From Ilyonectria destructans (lineage: Eukaryota; Ascomycota; Sordariomycetes; Hypocreales; Nectriaceae), in NCBI GenBank assembly GCA_020740775.1, contig JAHEWK010000025.1, positions 496,001 to 560,000 on the forward strand: a stretch of DNA of 64,000 nucleotides. Reading direction: 5' to 3'. The translations under genes and the position numbers were made by a program. Shown in pieces: positions 35,595-46,745 of this stretch; position 1 is the first letter of the stretch, and each line of letters opens with the position of its first letter. The notes under the pieces were generated by a model. That model searched no databases. It saw nothing but the letters and a program-made list of their open reading frames with translations, and was not told where the DNA came from.

Positions 35595-36377
35595 CATACA
35601 TGGGCACTTTCGTTCGTTCGTTCGTTCGTTCGTTCCGTTTAAAACGTTTATGGATGTTAAATCGTTTAACCTTTTAAGAGCATCCTAAAACCGTTTGAAC
35701 GGTTAAACGATTTTCCAGCCCTGGCATTCGAAAAATCTTTTAAAATGTCAAGTTCCGGAGACCTTCGCTTAGGTTAAGGGCAAGGATTATGACTATCGTG
35801 AATAGCTTTACGGTCAGCATGAACGCTACACCATACCTAGCGTCAGGTAACAGCCTGCTGCCTATGAGATCGGCAGACTAAATACAGGTATAAGAGACCG
35901 ACTCTCGTCGCTCCTTAGATAAAAGAGGTCCTCAATCTACACTGATCTTTTATTCAATGTCTGCATTCGTATATTGGTGCTAGGTTGATGTAAAACCCAT
36001 TGGTATCGGGTCTCAATCCATAATACCAAATTCAAAATCTCGCCTTTTAACTACCAATATGTCATCTGATACATCGTCTATTATTAGTGCTATAGAAAAC
36101 CCCTAAGATATTAATGGATTTCCCTCAAACTTCCTCTCAATTATGGACATTACGAAGGGCCGTTCAAATACACGCGGACGCAAGACTGGAGGTAAAACCA
36201 TCTATACTTGCACTATGTGTCGAGATAAAGCAGGCGCAGTGGATATTTCTCACCGTCATAAACCGTTCATTCGTTCGTTTAAATCGTTTATTCGTTCGTT
36301 TAACCGTTTGCAATATTTTTGAACCGTTCAAACGTTTGAGGAAATATTCGACCGTTTAAACGGTTTGCCCATGTATG
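35595..36377. mobile_element. hAT-type DNA transposon, internally deleted
   Basis: The ends CATACATGGGCA (35595-35606) and TGCCCATGTATG (36366-36377) are exact inverted repeats. They are flanked by the identical 8-bp duplication TGAAAGCC at 35587-35594 and 36378-36385, the hallmark of the hAT superfamily. The subterminal 130 bp on each side are rich in CGTTTAAACG and TTCG motifs, with (TTCG) repeats at 35611-35634. The interior (783 bp in all) retains only the start of a transposase-like frame at 36059. That frame meets TAA at 36104-36106 and later contains YTCTMCRDK, reminiscent of a BED zinc finger. It is therefore non-autonomous. Confidence 0.9.
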
Positions 36378-36808
36378 TGAAAGCCTCGCTAATTGTATAT
36401 CTTGGGAGTGCGCTCCTGGCACTGTCAGTTCCTCCTGGAGGTTCAATGTATAACCAAACGAGGGTTATAACAATCACCATCGACGAGAGAACAACCGTCT
36501 GCCCCAAGCCAACGGCTCCCCCTCCCCCTTGTCCAGGTACCGATGGCGATGACAGCAGAGACAAAACCTACTCCTCTACCAGAACAGACACAAGCACCTC
36601 TTTCACCATGACCAGGTCATCTCCAACCCCAGCCGGCACCGATCTCGCACTTAAGAGGGACTGGGACCTCGATGCTTCCGACTTGAGCCAACTAGAACTG
36701 AAGAAGTCATGCCGCATGTTGTATACCAACGAGGAGGTTCCCTTGGGGTCCAGTATGTTAAAACAAGGCTCTCATCCGATGACAAGCGCTAATATGATGA
36801 CCGACTAG
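36371..36808 (+). CDS. Putative secreted protein with transposon-donated start
   Basis: The frame begins at an ATG inside the right hAT terminus (36371). It runs through a signal-peptide-like stretch (KASLIVYLGSALLALSVPP) and a Thr/Ser/Pro-rich region to TAG at 36806-36808, about 145 residues. Removing the hAT element and one target copy would place ATG-AAA-GCC (from 35586) directly before the same frame, so the ancestral protein began MKAS. No domain was recognised. Further exons may lie downstream. Only the signal peptide and low-complexity composition are visible; the gene may be silenced because its promoter is now 0.8 kb away. Confidence 0.5.
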   Translation: MYVKASLIVYLGSALLALSVPPGGSMYNQTRVITITIDERTTVCPKPTAPPPPCPGTDGDDSRDKTYSSTRTDTSTSFTMTRSSPTPAGTDLALKRDWDLDASDLSQLELKKSCRMLYTNEEVPLGSSMLKQGSHPMTSANMMTD

Positions 36809-36979
36809 GGCCTGCTGCCAATGAACCTTTTTCGCCGACGTGTTCGGGCAAACAAAACTGTCAATAGAGTTCTCCGTTCTCCATCCCAGCCAGCCGAGTA
36901 CTGGAGCAAAGACAAGCGCCGAGGAGTAGAGCTGGAGGGGTGCCTGGTCAATTGCTGGGCGGCAGTTGAGGATAAAACG

Positions 36980-37257
36980 CTTCGCATGGTGAAGAAACCG
37001 CGAGACTTCGGCACCATTATCGAGCTAAATAATGTCTTAGCAAATACCGGCGTATGGCTTTGGAAGTGACTTACATGAACCAGGCTCTGCAACTCATCTA
37101 TGAGCCCGATGCTCTCCGATATCCTGCCGATGAGACTCAACGCTTCAAGCCAGTGGAGGAAGTGGCGCTGAAGGAATTGGAGCGCTTCGTGCTCATCGTG
37201 AAGCCTGACTCTGCTGCCCCTCAAGTGATACACCCAGTACAGGCACGCCCTCCCCAT
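36980..37257 (-). pseudogene. NACHT-WD40 linker relic
   Basis: The frame reads ACLYWVYHL, then FLQRHFLHWLEALSLIGRIS and ESIGLIDELQSLV. This is the helical segment that joins NACHT to WD40 repeats in fungal NWD-type NLRs. It then degenerates. Neither a P-loop nor WD40 repeats adjoin it. It lies on the same strand as the WD40 relic at 32394-32775 and could come from the same ancestral gene. Confidence 0.75.
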
Positions 37258-37260
37258 CAG

Positions 37261-37300
37261 CGATTGAACATCAGCGATTGAACATCAGCGATTGAACTTT
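37261..37300 (+). repeat. 14-bp tandem repeat x 3
   Basis: CGATTGAACATCAG occurs about three times in a row directly upstream of the NACHT-WD40 linker relic. Confidence 0.7.
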
Positions 37301-37758
37301 GGCCCGCCGATCGGCATTTCGTTGATTGCCAACTCTCCCCCTGGCCTGCTAGCTGCGCGACAGCGTTCCACTGCTAAACGCATGCAATGTCTGGTCTGGG
37401 CGATGCTGTAGCTCGGCTCGTCGTCAAAGCCCCTTCTCAATTGGTCTAAAGGATCTTAGGACTGTGTGTTCAACCCTCCGTCGAAACGGCATGGCCTATA
37501 AGCTAATAGTACCTCTCTCTCTCCTCCAAGACCTCACGCTTTGCGAACTTAAAGCGAGGTGTTCGAGAAAGAATAGACAATAAATTCGACTTGACGTAGC
37601 CACCCGCGCCGCCCGGGAAATGAGACTCGCCGAGTTGCCTTTCAATTACTGGCGGCAATTTCATCACGTCCTTGGTAGACCGGAAGTGCAGGCCGCAGAT
37701 GATTAGCACCGTGGTATTTGGCTAGATGCCATTATAGTAGAGCGTCGAAGGCCATGGA

Positions 37759-38784
37759 TCAGAAAGGAGCTACAAGTCCAACTCCAATCAAGCCCGCTAC
37801 GCCCCATACAACTATAAGGGTCGCCAGACCTGAGTCGAGGGTCGCTCTCCCGCCAGCAGCGGCGTTGGGACCTCCATCGTCATCAAGGTTTCCGTCCCCG
37901 TTGTCACCTCCGTCGTCGCCCCCGTTGACGAGGAAAACCATTGGGATATGGGTGAAGCCAGTGAATGCAGACTTCGGTAACGCTGACATGGTCAACCCTT
38001 CCCCGGAATACGACTCGATTACAAGGATCGTATTCGTGGAAGTTATGGAGGCTGCCTCTGTCTTGGTGTTGGCCCAATAGTTGCCTGTCACATCTTCGCC
38101 ATTGTAGCTGAAGGTCACGGGAGTTGGTTCATAGTCCTGATTCGCATATGGTACGCATGCGGTTGAAGCTGTGAATGATATAATAGGGAAGTTGGAGTAG
38201 CAACCTCCAATTGGATCGACTGTGAAGCCACTACAGGCAAATGGACGTAAGAGATCTGGACATTCGTGGTAAATTGCGTTGAGATGAGTTACTAACCTAG
38301 GACAGCAGACGACGCATGTCTCGCCTGGATTGAGGGCATGTGCTATCTGGTTCGGGATCGGGTTTTGCGAAGGAGTCGACTCAACAGAAGTTTCAAACGC
38401 GTCGATGAACTCGGTGGCGGCAAAGACACCCGTGGAACTAAGGGAACCATTGGCATTCATCTCGGCGACACCAGCGGTGGTCCAGGCATGAGGGCAGACG
38501 TTACCCGGGGAATGATACCCAAGGAAGGTATAGGGGTCAGGTGAATCGGCGTTGGAGGTGAAGATGATGGCGTCTATATCTGAACCGGAGGGAAAGCAAT
38601 CGCCTAGTTCAAGAATCTCATGTTCAAAGTCACATCGCTCCTCATAGACTGCAATACTGGGACTATCGGTGAATGCCAGTCTCGGCTGTCTGATGTCAGA
38701 AGTGCATGATTCCGGGGCTGTCCATGTTGTTGTGAGCGGGCCGACATTGATATACTCGATTCCGGAAAGCTCTGAAGTTGGCAT
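37759..38784 (-). CDS. Cell-surface protein with C-terminal membrane anchor, unknown function
   Basis: The frame from ATG 38784 encodes about 341 residues. It opens with a conserved-looking YINVGPLTTTWTAPESC stretch. The body is cysteine-rich and extracellular in character (CVVCCPRL, CPHAW, FACSGF, GGCYSNFP), followed by an acidic Gly/Asp stretch. It ends with a single hydrophobic helix (LATLIVVWGVAGLIGVGLV). This is the layout of fungal type I surface proteins that lack an assigned function. No clear signal peptide is encoded in this frame. The frame stays open upstream (non-ATG, to 38808), so a short 5' exon with the leader may exist. No enzyme motif was seen. Confidence 0.6.
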   Translation of the reverse strand: MPTSELSGIEYINVGPLTTTWTAPESCTSDIRQPRLAFTDSPSIAVYEERCDFEHEILELGDCFPSGSDIDAIIFTSNADSPDPYTFLGYHSPGNVCPHAWTTAGVAEMNANGSLSSTGVFAATEFIDAFETSVESTPSQNPIPNQIAHALNPGETCVVCCPRLVTHLNAIYHECPDLLRPFACSGFTVDPIGGCYSNFPIISFTASTACVPYANQDYEPTPVTFSYNGEDVTGNYWANTKTEAASITSTNTILVIESYSGEGLTMSALPKSAFTGFTHIPMVFLVNGGDDGGDNGDGNLDDDGGPNAAAGGRATLDSGLATLIVVWGVAGLIGVGLVAPF

Positions 38785-40008
38785 CTTGGTCGCGTAAAGA
38801 ATGTCCAAGCGGTGCTCATAGATTTGTTGACTAAAGAAGACTTTGTGTAACGCTTGGTGGGTGCGGAGAGCTCTTAAGTTTAAGATCAGGACGGTGGTAT
38901 AAGAGTCGGTATAATTACCCTACCGTGCCCCCTATCGGCCTCCGTACCTGACGAGTCACGCGCCAGTTGCCAGCCAAGCCATGCACAGCCCGCCACAAAA
39001 TGCTCTTTTCCCCAAAGAAGGTATCATTGCGACCAGTAAAATTGTACCAAACCGGCCTTGCGTCCAGCCTAGCCTTGGCTTGGCCACTCACAACATGGGA
39101 GCTTAAGGGACATTTGCCCACTTGTGCGCAGACGCCCGCAGGCATCATGCTTACGAGTCCAATCACTGCAATGCCGATAAGCCAGTCCAGAGTGATTTCA
39201 CAGTTTGCCATTTCCTTGGGATGTGTTGATGCGGTCTGCTTTTGGAGGGGCATCGGTATGGCTCCATGCTGCAATGGGCGATGATGGATTCGACGTCCTG
39301 GCGTTTCTTTCTCGGTGTGCTGGCCATGCACTGGCTTGAAGCTCGGATAGTGTCCTTGAGCTCGCTTTTGTATCCAGCCGCCGCCCGCTCGGACTTTCAC
39401 GCGCCTTCTGCACATAGTCTTTGTCTGAGCACGCACTTTTCACTCGCACGCCGCGAGCTGTATGTGACTTGCTGGTCAGATCAGGTACGTGACTAGTGCA
39501 GCCAAGTTTGATGCAAGCACTTGTCTTGGGAAGTATTACATAATTACTCCTTTGTGTTGTAAAACCAGTCCACGCTATGAGATGGAATTTAAAGCTGCGG
39601 AGAGATATTCGCCCGGAGTCATATATGACCCGAGCTCTAGATGCCAAGCAGCTGGTAATTAGCAGAAGGGGCGAATCAGACAAGGGCATCGCCTGTCACC
39701 CCGCAGTACAGCACCGTTCGGCTTTAGCTTAGTGTAAATACTACCCTGAAAGATAAGGGGCCGCCTACCTTTGCTCATAGAGCCCCGGTCGCACATCTCT
39801 TGAACTTTCAACCACTTCCTAAGACGACACAGCGCCATGGTTCTGACAAACTCGATTTAACCCTAAACACGCATTCCGCCACCTGCCAGCGAGAGACTCA
39901 GGGACTCAGACCGCGCATGCGCTCGTTCACAAGCCCAGTCACGATCTGTCGACTACCACCGTAACAGAAGCCACCGACCCATCACAAGCAATTAGGTCTT
40001 TTGCCGTC
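38785..40008. other. Intergenic region between divergent genes
   Basis: This contains the upstream regions of the - strand surface-protein gene and the + strand membrane-protein gene. A - strand frame near 39210 begins MANCEITLDWLIGIAVIG, a possible leader, but it lacks supporting features. Confidence 0.35.
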
Positions 40009-40673
40009 ATGAGGGAACAGCGGTCCGAAAACACCCGCCTAAGGCGGCTTGAAACGAGGCTGAGGTTCAGCGACATATGGTCCAAACGCTGCTATATACT
40101 GTTGATAACCCTCTTCTTGTTTGTCGTCGACATGCCCCCTACGGCACTTGCCGGAATCGCATCGCAACATTTCGGCTTCAGACAAGCGGTGTCCCCCGAT
40201 CCTACGATGATATTCGTCATTGCTTTCATTGGCTTGATAGAAATGGCTTGGGTGCTCATTGTGGCTTTCTTCCTCGTGAGCTGTGGATTTCACTTCATTT
40301 TCTTTCTCAGCATTGGCGTCTTTGCCGTCTCTGCCTTCGGCACTGGCGTATTTGCGTTGTCCGTGATTGGTATCAGCATGGCCAACTCTGTATGCGATGT
40401 CGATCGCTCGCCAGATACATGCGACATTGGGCTTAGGAAAGGCTTAGCCGTCGGTTGTCTCAGGATCTTGTTGACGTGAGTTTAAATGCACCTCCTCGCA
40501 GCTCGTACTCGCCAAGCCAGCTACTGAGTCGATTTAATAGTGCCCCCGCCTACGCAGCTGTTGCCTACTGGTATTTTGGAAAGGCCCGGAGGGAAGCAAA
40601 GTCGGCTAAAGAGAAACGACAGGAGGGAGGGCAAGGTCACGATGCTGTCCCCCTTGTTGATGCAGCAAGATAG
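40009..40673 (+). CDS. Small four-span membrane protein, unknown function
   Basis: Exons 40009-40475 and 40541-40673 join through a 65-nt canonical intron to give 199 residues. Four hydrophobic segments are visible at about 28-50, 67-91, 93-122 and 143-166. The N-terminus is basic, and the C-terminal tail (ARREAKSAKEKR) is basic and polar. The arrangement resembles MARVEL-like or other small tetraspan fungal proteins, but no diagnostic motif was found. The start is the only ATG that covers the first basic stretch. Confidence 0.6.
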
Positions 40674-40716
40674 CCTGCGGTGCGCAGTGAGTCATCTGGG
40701 TGGTGGTGGTGGTAGG

Positions 40717-41106
40717 TCAAGGTGTCGACTCCGCGATGGTCGCAAAATGATCTGGCCCAAGACGCTCTTCTCTTGCGACACTTGCAGCAGAGGATATGCC
40801 GTACTCGCCGTCGGGCAAGACAGCGATGACAACATTGTGCTTCCCTATTCGGCCTATTGTATAATTGCTGTTGTCATTGGGCGACACAAATTCCGGTCCT
40901 TCGTGCTTTTCGTCGAGGAAAGTCTGCTCGGCGACATATTCCGTGCTTATAGCGCAGATCCACCCGACGGTGTAGTCACCATTTACCTTTCGCTCAGGAG
41001 CGTCGGCTGCTGGTCTTCTCACATCATCAAAAGCTAGCTTCCTCCTCGTTGTGGCACGAGCTGCAGCACCTTGATCATCCACATATGTGAAATTTCGCTT
41101 CGACAT
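40717..41106 (-). pseudogene. Pfs/PNP_UDP domain relic of an NLR
   Basis: From ATG 41106 the frame reaches [40 protein letters not shown] and [20 protein letters not shown]. This is the start of the purine-nucleoside-phosphorylase-like (Pfs) effector domain found at the N-terminus of many fungal NLRs. The match ends abruptly after ASVAR, where unrelated residues lead to a stop at 40717. The active-site half of the domain is missing. This is the 5' end of an NLR gene cut off after about 110 codons. Confidence 0.8.
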
Positions 41107-41780
41107 TCTCTATGGTGTAATCCTCGGAAAGGCGAACTCGAAATTGACGACTTTCTGACAGTTGACCGCATTCGGGGGCGGAGTTCTTTCTGGCCGCAAC
41201 GGCCAAGGCTGCAGCGCAGCTAACCCCTCCAATCGCGGGGTTTATTAGGGGAATTTAGGAGAGTTGCCAATGCTCAATGATTGGATGAAAGCCGGGAAAC
41301 ACAACGATTATGAAAGAAGCCACGAGAAAAGGATTGCCATTGCCCATACGACAAAGCTGTTGGGCAGAGTTAGGCAGAGGGAAAGTCAGGCAGGAGGCAG
41401 GAATGCGAGATCAGTGATCCAGCGAAGCTACCCCGCCTCGACTGCGAGCGCGTACTTGCAGTTGAACGAGCACATCTCCCCAATAGATACCGTCTCATGC
41501 GCTGCGACACAGCAGTATCACGCGCGCTTCACCAATCATGGACTAAGGGACTTCCCCACCTATCTGATCTGGTTGAACACTTAGGCCGAGTGGTTGCGCC
41601 GCGTCATAATTTCTTGAACGTAGCGAGTCCAATCCATCGCAGACAGCAGCCCCTCGTCGCGTCAAGTCAGGGAGCCGCTTCTCCGCAGTCTGGAGATGGC
41701 TGGCAATTCTCAAAACAGACGCGAAACCGGAATGCCGCCGTGTCGAGAATTCGCCGCTCGTGCCCTCCGTCGCTGACCCG
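41107..41780. other. Gene-free DNA
   Basis: No supported gene. The first part would be the promoter of the truncated Pfs-domain gene. Confidence 0.35.
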
Positions 41781-42533
41781 TCCAAGCTAATACTTCTTCT
41801 AACTGAGTCCCCATTCTCTATCTGGCTCCTCGAGTGCGAGAATGAGCATGGCGCCGATGCGTCGCGACACGACCACGAGCAGCTCCTGTTGCTCTTGCCC
41901 GTGCCGTACCGCGCAGAGTCTGGTGACTTGGCTGCTGTGGGTCGTCAAGTTACGACCTGCGTCGTGAAAGAGCTCGACCTGCAGCGACTGGCTAACATTC
42001 ACGGCTGGCTCTGGGTCGCGGGGCGGCCTGTGCCGCCGCTTCCTCTGCACCACCAGCTCGACCTCGGTCGGGACGTCGTCACGGAGCGCATGGATATGCA
42101 TCTCGTCTGGACAACAGGCCGGATGTTCCTCAAGCCCATCCCGCGCTTCCTGCTTGAGCCTCAGTTCTGGACGGAATATCTCTCTTGCGGAGGGGAGTGC
42201 GGCTGCTCCAGCAACAAGGTCGACGCCCAGGGATGCACCCAGGAATGCGGGCGAGGCATTCGGCAACGTGCGCTCGGCTTCCTGCTCTCCTGCGCCGCGC
42301 TGATATCCCACGAGACCGACTTCCGCATCGCCAAGGAGAATCACTTGCTCCCGCCAGAAATATCGTGGCCTGCGTGGAGAATCTCGTTGAGCAGCTGGAT
42401 ATCGGAGCTCATCTACCCGCACATCGACCCGCGATTCCACCACGACGAGCTGCGTCTGAGCCGGCTAAGCAAGATCTACCGTCTCCGGCAGAACCTGCTG
42501 CGTCTTCCGCACTTCGTTCAGCTCGATCTGTGA
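41781..42533 (+). pseudogene. DUF6601-like gene fragment
   Basis: The long frame includes GWLWVAGRPVPPLPLHHQL, TERMDMHLVWTTGRMFLKPI, PRFLLEPQFWTEYLSC and LRLSRLSKIYRLRQNLLRL. This pattern is typical of a large uncharacterised fungal family (DUF6601) that normally ends in two membrane helices. Here the frame stops before any membrane segment. No in-frame ATG precedes the conserved part until the internal MDMHL, so both ends are missing. Codon use and GC content are higher than in the flanks, consistent with a recently broken gene. Confidence 0.55.
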
Positions 42534-42624
42534 AGACAGGTGCATCTCTTGCTCACCAGACGCGGTAGATCAGCTTGACGAAGAAGGTACGGTAAACCAG
42601 CATCGTTGCCGTGTGCTCCTCTAA

Positions 42625-43110
42625 TTGGCATATAGATATCCGGAATCTCGCGCTTCCTTTACTTTTCTCCCTACAAAGCCTTCCAGCTGCAGGCCTGCTT
42701 CTTCGAAGACGGGTCGTGACGCCCTTCGAAGCAATCTTCTGCGACTCATTGCTGCGGTTGCCTCCGACAACTTCGACTTCGACCGTATCAAGCCGCTTTT
42801 GAAAGCAGCCCTCGCCGATGATCCAGACGATCCGCTTATCTGGGATCAAGTCTACCAAGCCGTCACCGAACCCACCCCTCCTCCCCGACCGATCGCATCT
42901 TCCCTCCAACAACGCCTTGGGTTCACAATACGAGCAGCTTCGCGAACTCCTCAGAATACCGTCAAGGTGTGGATATGGTGCTTAAGATGGAGCTTGGTCC
43001 TCTTTATGTCGGGCTCCGCCAGTTCCGCAAGACACTCTTTGGAGGTGTAGCAGATCTAGAGACAGCGTCTGAGGCTGTCTTCAAGAAATGCGTGGAAGGC
43101 AGAGGAGATC
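42625..43110 (+). pseudogene. FunK1 protein-kinase N-terminal fragment
   Basis: The first frame reads TGRDALRSNLLRLIAAVASD, FDFDRIKPLLKAAL and DDPLIWDQVYQAVTE. After a 1-nt loss near 42912, in an A-run of SSLQQ, the next frame continues SSFANSSEYRQGVDMVLK, LGPLYVGLRQFR and VADLETASEAVF. These are successive parts of the N-terminal region of fungal-specific FunK1 kinases. No ATG precedes the first part, and the kinase domain itself is absent. It lies directly after the DUF6601-like fragment, so this junction joins debris of two genes. Confidence 0.65.
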
Positions 43111-45592
43111 ATCTCTCGGGACAGAGAATTACGAGCCGCCCCCGAATCGGGGTCCGAATTGAAGCCTTGGAAACCTTAGTACCTTGTCAGACTGTTCAGA
43201 TAAATTTGGGACCCAGGCGTTTCGCCGTTTGGGAAGAACTCGGAACCCTATTCTGTCTCAACGTTGTTATTCACCCAAAGCGACTTTTGTTGATCTCCGG
43301 GTTCTTGAACACACGCGACGTGACCTACGCTTCCAGTTAGAAATTCCTCATAAGGCTCGATAAAAGCTAACCAGTGTGATACTCATCACTGAACTCGGAT
43401 CGATTTGGATGCCCTTTAAATAACTGCTTCAATGCTCGGATGATTTAGACGGACTGGAACCTGTCTGGAGCTGAGCAGAGTAGGTGGCGCGCGCAGTAGC
43501 AATTTTGGAAGCATTAGAGTAAGGCCGAGAACAAGTTTCACTACCCCAAGGGTTATCATCGGTTCTGTCTGTTGCCATCATCCTTCGCCAATAACAAGCG
43601 CTCAGGAGGATTTGAAAGTCAGACGTGATTGTCCATAATGTTAGCGTGTGCACCAACATGGAGGCGAGTGAGGGGAGGACGACCACGAGCGATGATCTAT
43701 CACACATACGTTAGCCAGACAGTGAAAATTTGACAGGATGAGGGGGCATATTTGATCGTTGACTGCTGTCAATCGTCGACGTGATTTTGTGACATCCGAA
43801 CCTAGATTCGCCGGACGCCCCCTACTCGGTTCTAATCCCGGCGTCGTCACTTGTTTGCCTGCGCACCACGACATTCTGTACCAGTACTGTTTGTATTGGT
43901 GCAGTAATTTGGCCGAACTGGTCTACTATCTGTATAGGTTAATTAGTCTTTCCATACCAGTATGATATCTATACCAGCCCGCTGATTTCTCCATACTAGT
44001 CTAACCATACCAGTGTTTTGTTTTCTCATACTAATCTAACCATACCAGTATGCTACGCGCACTAACCATCGAAATTTTGCTGTACGGGACGGGTCGGAGT
44101 CTATAAGAGTTCACATCAATATCCGGCTCAAGGAAATCAAACTCAGGACTGCTGCGTATTACCTCATCTCGTCCGCAATCAACTTACCACGGATCGTGGA
44201 CAAAACGCGGACTGTATGCCGCTCTATCTATTAGAGTTACGAGGGTCGCTCTTCAAGGCCGGCTGTCATTAAATGGCTACAGAATTGTCGGCGAGGGTGC
44301 TGAAGAGAGAGAGATTACTCGATTATAGCCCAACATGGAATCTACGACCGCATTCGAGACCTTTGGGGCCATATTACTATGACAGTGGTGTGCTCGTAAG
44401 TTCCAGCTATACAAGCTGCGTATCCTACACTATGACGCAGAGCCACGCAGTATATCATACTGTACGACTTACGCCATGACAAAGTGATAGTTGTGGACTT
44501 TGAGCGAGAAGAGGGCCTTCCCCGTGAACCTATTAGACTCATCAGCCCGAGTAGCTAAAACCGGAAGAGGAAATGTATGGCCAAGAAGCCGAACAAGGAT
44601 ACTCTGCCCAAGAGGCGGAGCTGCAGTCTTTAAAGATGAGTATGTCAAGGTGTGTCTACATCGGCCGGAGCGCTGCTTAATGAAGGTTAGACAGTAATTA
44701 CCTCCACTCTTGCGCATAAGGGTAGTAAGACTAGATCAAACGACATAGAGAGCAAAGAGTTGATTGATTTCGTACTCCCCTGGATCAGACCCATGACAAG
44801 CCGCGTGCCTAGACGCACAGAGTCTCAAGAACCACATTTAATCAATCGTGGGCCATTGGCAGGGGCAATCTCGGTATCGGATATCACCCTGATGGCGAGA
44901 CGGCGGAGACTACATACGTAGTAGGCGATGGTGATGGTGGTTTAGATTGAAGGAAGAAGGAAGGAAGGAAGGGGCGAGGCCGTGGAAGACAGGGCTACAA
45001 TAGGTACCAGGGCATATTAACTACACAAACGAAAGTGCTAGCATCATTAGCAGACCAGTGCCTCGGGGTTTATAAGTTTACTTTTCTAGCAGTTCATATG
45101 CACCTGCAAGGAATGTTTTAAGGTCGCAAGAGAAGGGTGCTCTCAAGGGGGATAGCCAGGTTTAAATACTTTTCCGAGGGAGCCTAAATTTCTTGACCTA
45201 GCTAAACTGAGGCTATGTATGGCCTTGCATTCAGTTTAAACTTGCATTGATTTAAGATTAGTACGTTGAAATGACAGAGTTTTTGTTAAAGGCAAAAAGC
45301 AGAGTATTTTTCGTAAGTTGAGCTTGGAAGCCACAAGCAGTCAGTGGGGATACCTCCACCTTCTGGAATAAACCGCTATGGCTCTGGGGGTTGCTTCAGC
45401 GTTAATGCTTATTACATAGGCTGGTGGCATGGGGTTGTTATCTTTAGTCATTGGGATATCGCCGTCGGCATCGGGAGGCTCCTGACCATCCCAATTGACC
45501 GCTTCATCTACATCAATATAGTTTACGCCCACGTTTTCTGGCACAAAATAATTGGTATTGTATAATATGGTTTGGGAGAAAAAAAGGTGTTT
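43111..45592. other. Repeat-rich gene-free DNA
   Basis: No gene is supported. CATACCAGT-type short repeats lie at about 43955-44050, and a GGAA run is near 44950. Confidence 0.45.
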
Positions 45593-45826
45593 GAGAGAAG
45601 AAAGGTGTTTGAGCAACTGGGGGCTCCATGGCTTTATATACTTTTTGGTAGCATAGGCTTACACTAGCGGGATAAACGTTCACTGGCCTGCCTGCTGTCA
45701 CGGCTGCACTGGGAAGTGGTATGATTTGGCTTGAGAGAAGGAAAGGTGTTTGAGCAACTGGGGGCTCTATGGCTTTGTATACTTTTTGGTAGTGTAGGCG
45801 GGATAAACGCTCATGGCTGCACTGGA
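45593..45826 (+). repeat. Tandem duplication, 140-bp period
   Basis: GAGAGAAG...GGTGTTTGAGCAACTGGG and the following 80 bp occur at about 45593 and again at 45733. They share ATACTTTTTGGTAG and GGGATAAACG, and differ mainly by transitions and one deletion. Confidence 0.8.
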
Positions 45827-46237
45827 AAATAGGGGACTCACTTGACTCGCTATTGAATGATTTAGTAACAATGCAGTAACTATGGTACACTGCCTAGAAA
45901 GTGTAAGGACTAACTTACCGGAGTGCTATAGGGTAACTGGGAAGGGACCCAAATGATTCGAATTATTAAACTGAGCTAAGTGGTACAAATAATAGAGTCA
46001 ATGCGTGAATTGGCTCTTTGATTGCTCCATGCTGTTAAAGATGAGAAGCAAAGACTGGGAGATAGGCTTGAACGCAGGCTACTGGGGGCCGTTGGATAGA
46101 TAGGAGATTTATATTTGGGCTCTGAAGAATCACTGCCTATGATCGTATGGCACCCACCCCTAATATCCACCTGGGCAGAAACAGGGATCCAAGGAAGGCG
46201 ATTTAACGAAAGCACATTGCTGTCCCAGGACTATAGT

Positions 46238-46312
46238 GGTCCTGGGACTATGGCTGTCCTGGGACTGGAGCGGTCTTGGGACTGGTGTGGTCCTGGGACT
46301 GGTGTGGTCCTG
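46238..46312 (+). repeat. Minisatellite, 17-18 bp x 4
   Basis: Units of the form GGTCCTGGGACTGGTGT repeat four to five times with few changes. Confidence 0.8.
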
Positions 46313-46600
46313 ATAGCAGCGCCCATAGCCCACCAAAGAGACCGGGACGGTGCAGTCCACACTGCTAGGTATGTGTTACCACCCACGTGAGGCAGCGGGA
46401 TGCATCGCCACTGGCTTGCGGGCAGGCTGGGTTGTGTTCCTCAGCGCGAGAGTCGTAACTGCCCTTCGGAAATGGGTAGTCGTTGAGAGACGCTCTCTGG
46501 TCGATCTTTTCGTCGAGTCTTAATGAACTGGCTTGGCGTTAGCGATGCTTTAGCAGCGGTTTCGTATCGTTGTGCGACATTATGCCAGCTTAGTGTGATT

Positions 46601-46745
46601 GAAACAGCGCTCTCAACAAGTCAAGACAAGACAAGCCAGAGCTCTGGCTTGTCTTGTCTTGATAACTTAGCGGTCTGTCTTGACTTGACTTGGCTTGACT
46701 TGATATCTTGTCAAGCCTATTCAAGACGTGTTAGTAAGCAGGCCG
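46601..46745 (+). repeat. CAAGN-repeat block, left copy
   Basis: The block begins AAACAGCGCTCTCAACAAG. It continues as irregular pentamers CAAGA, CAAGT and CAAGC on both strands, with an internal perfect palindrome around CCAGAGCTCTGG, and ends near GTAAGCAGG. The same edges appear inverted at 47710-47854. Confidence 0.75.
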
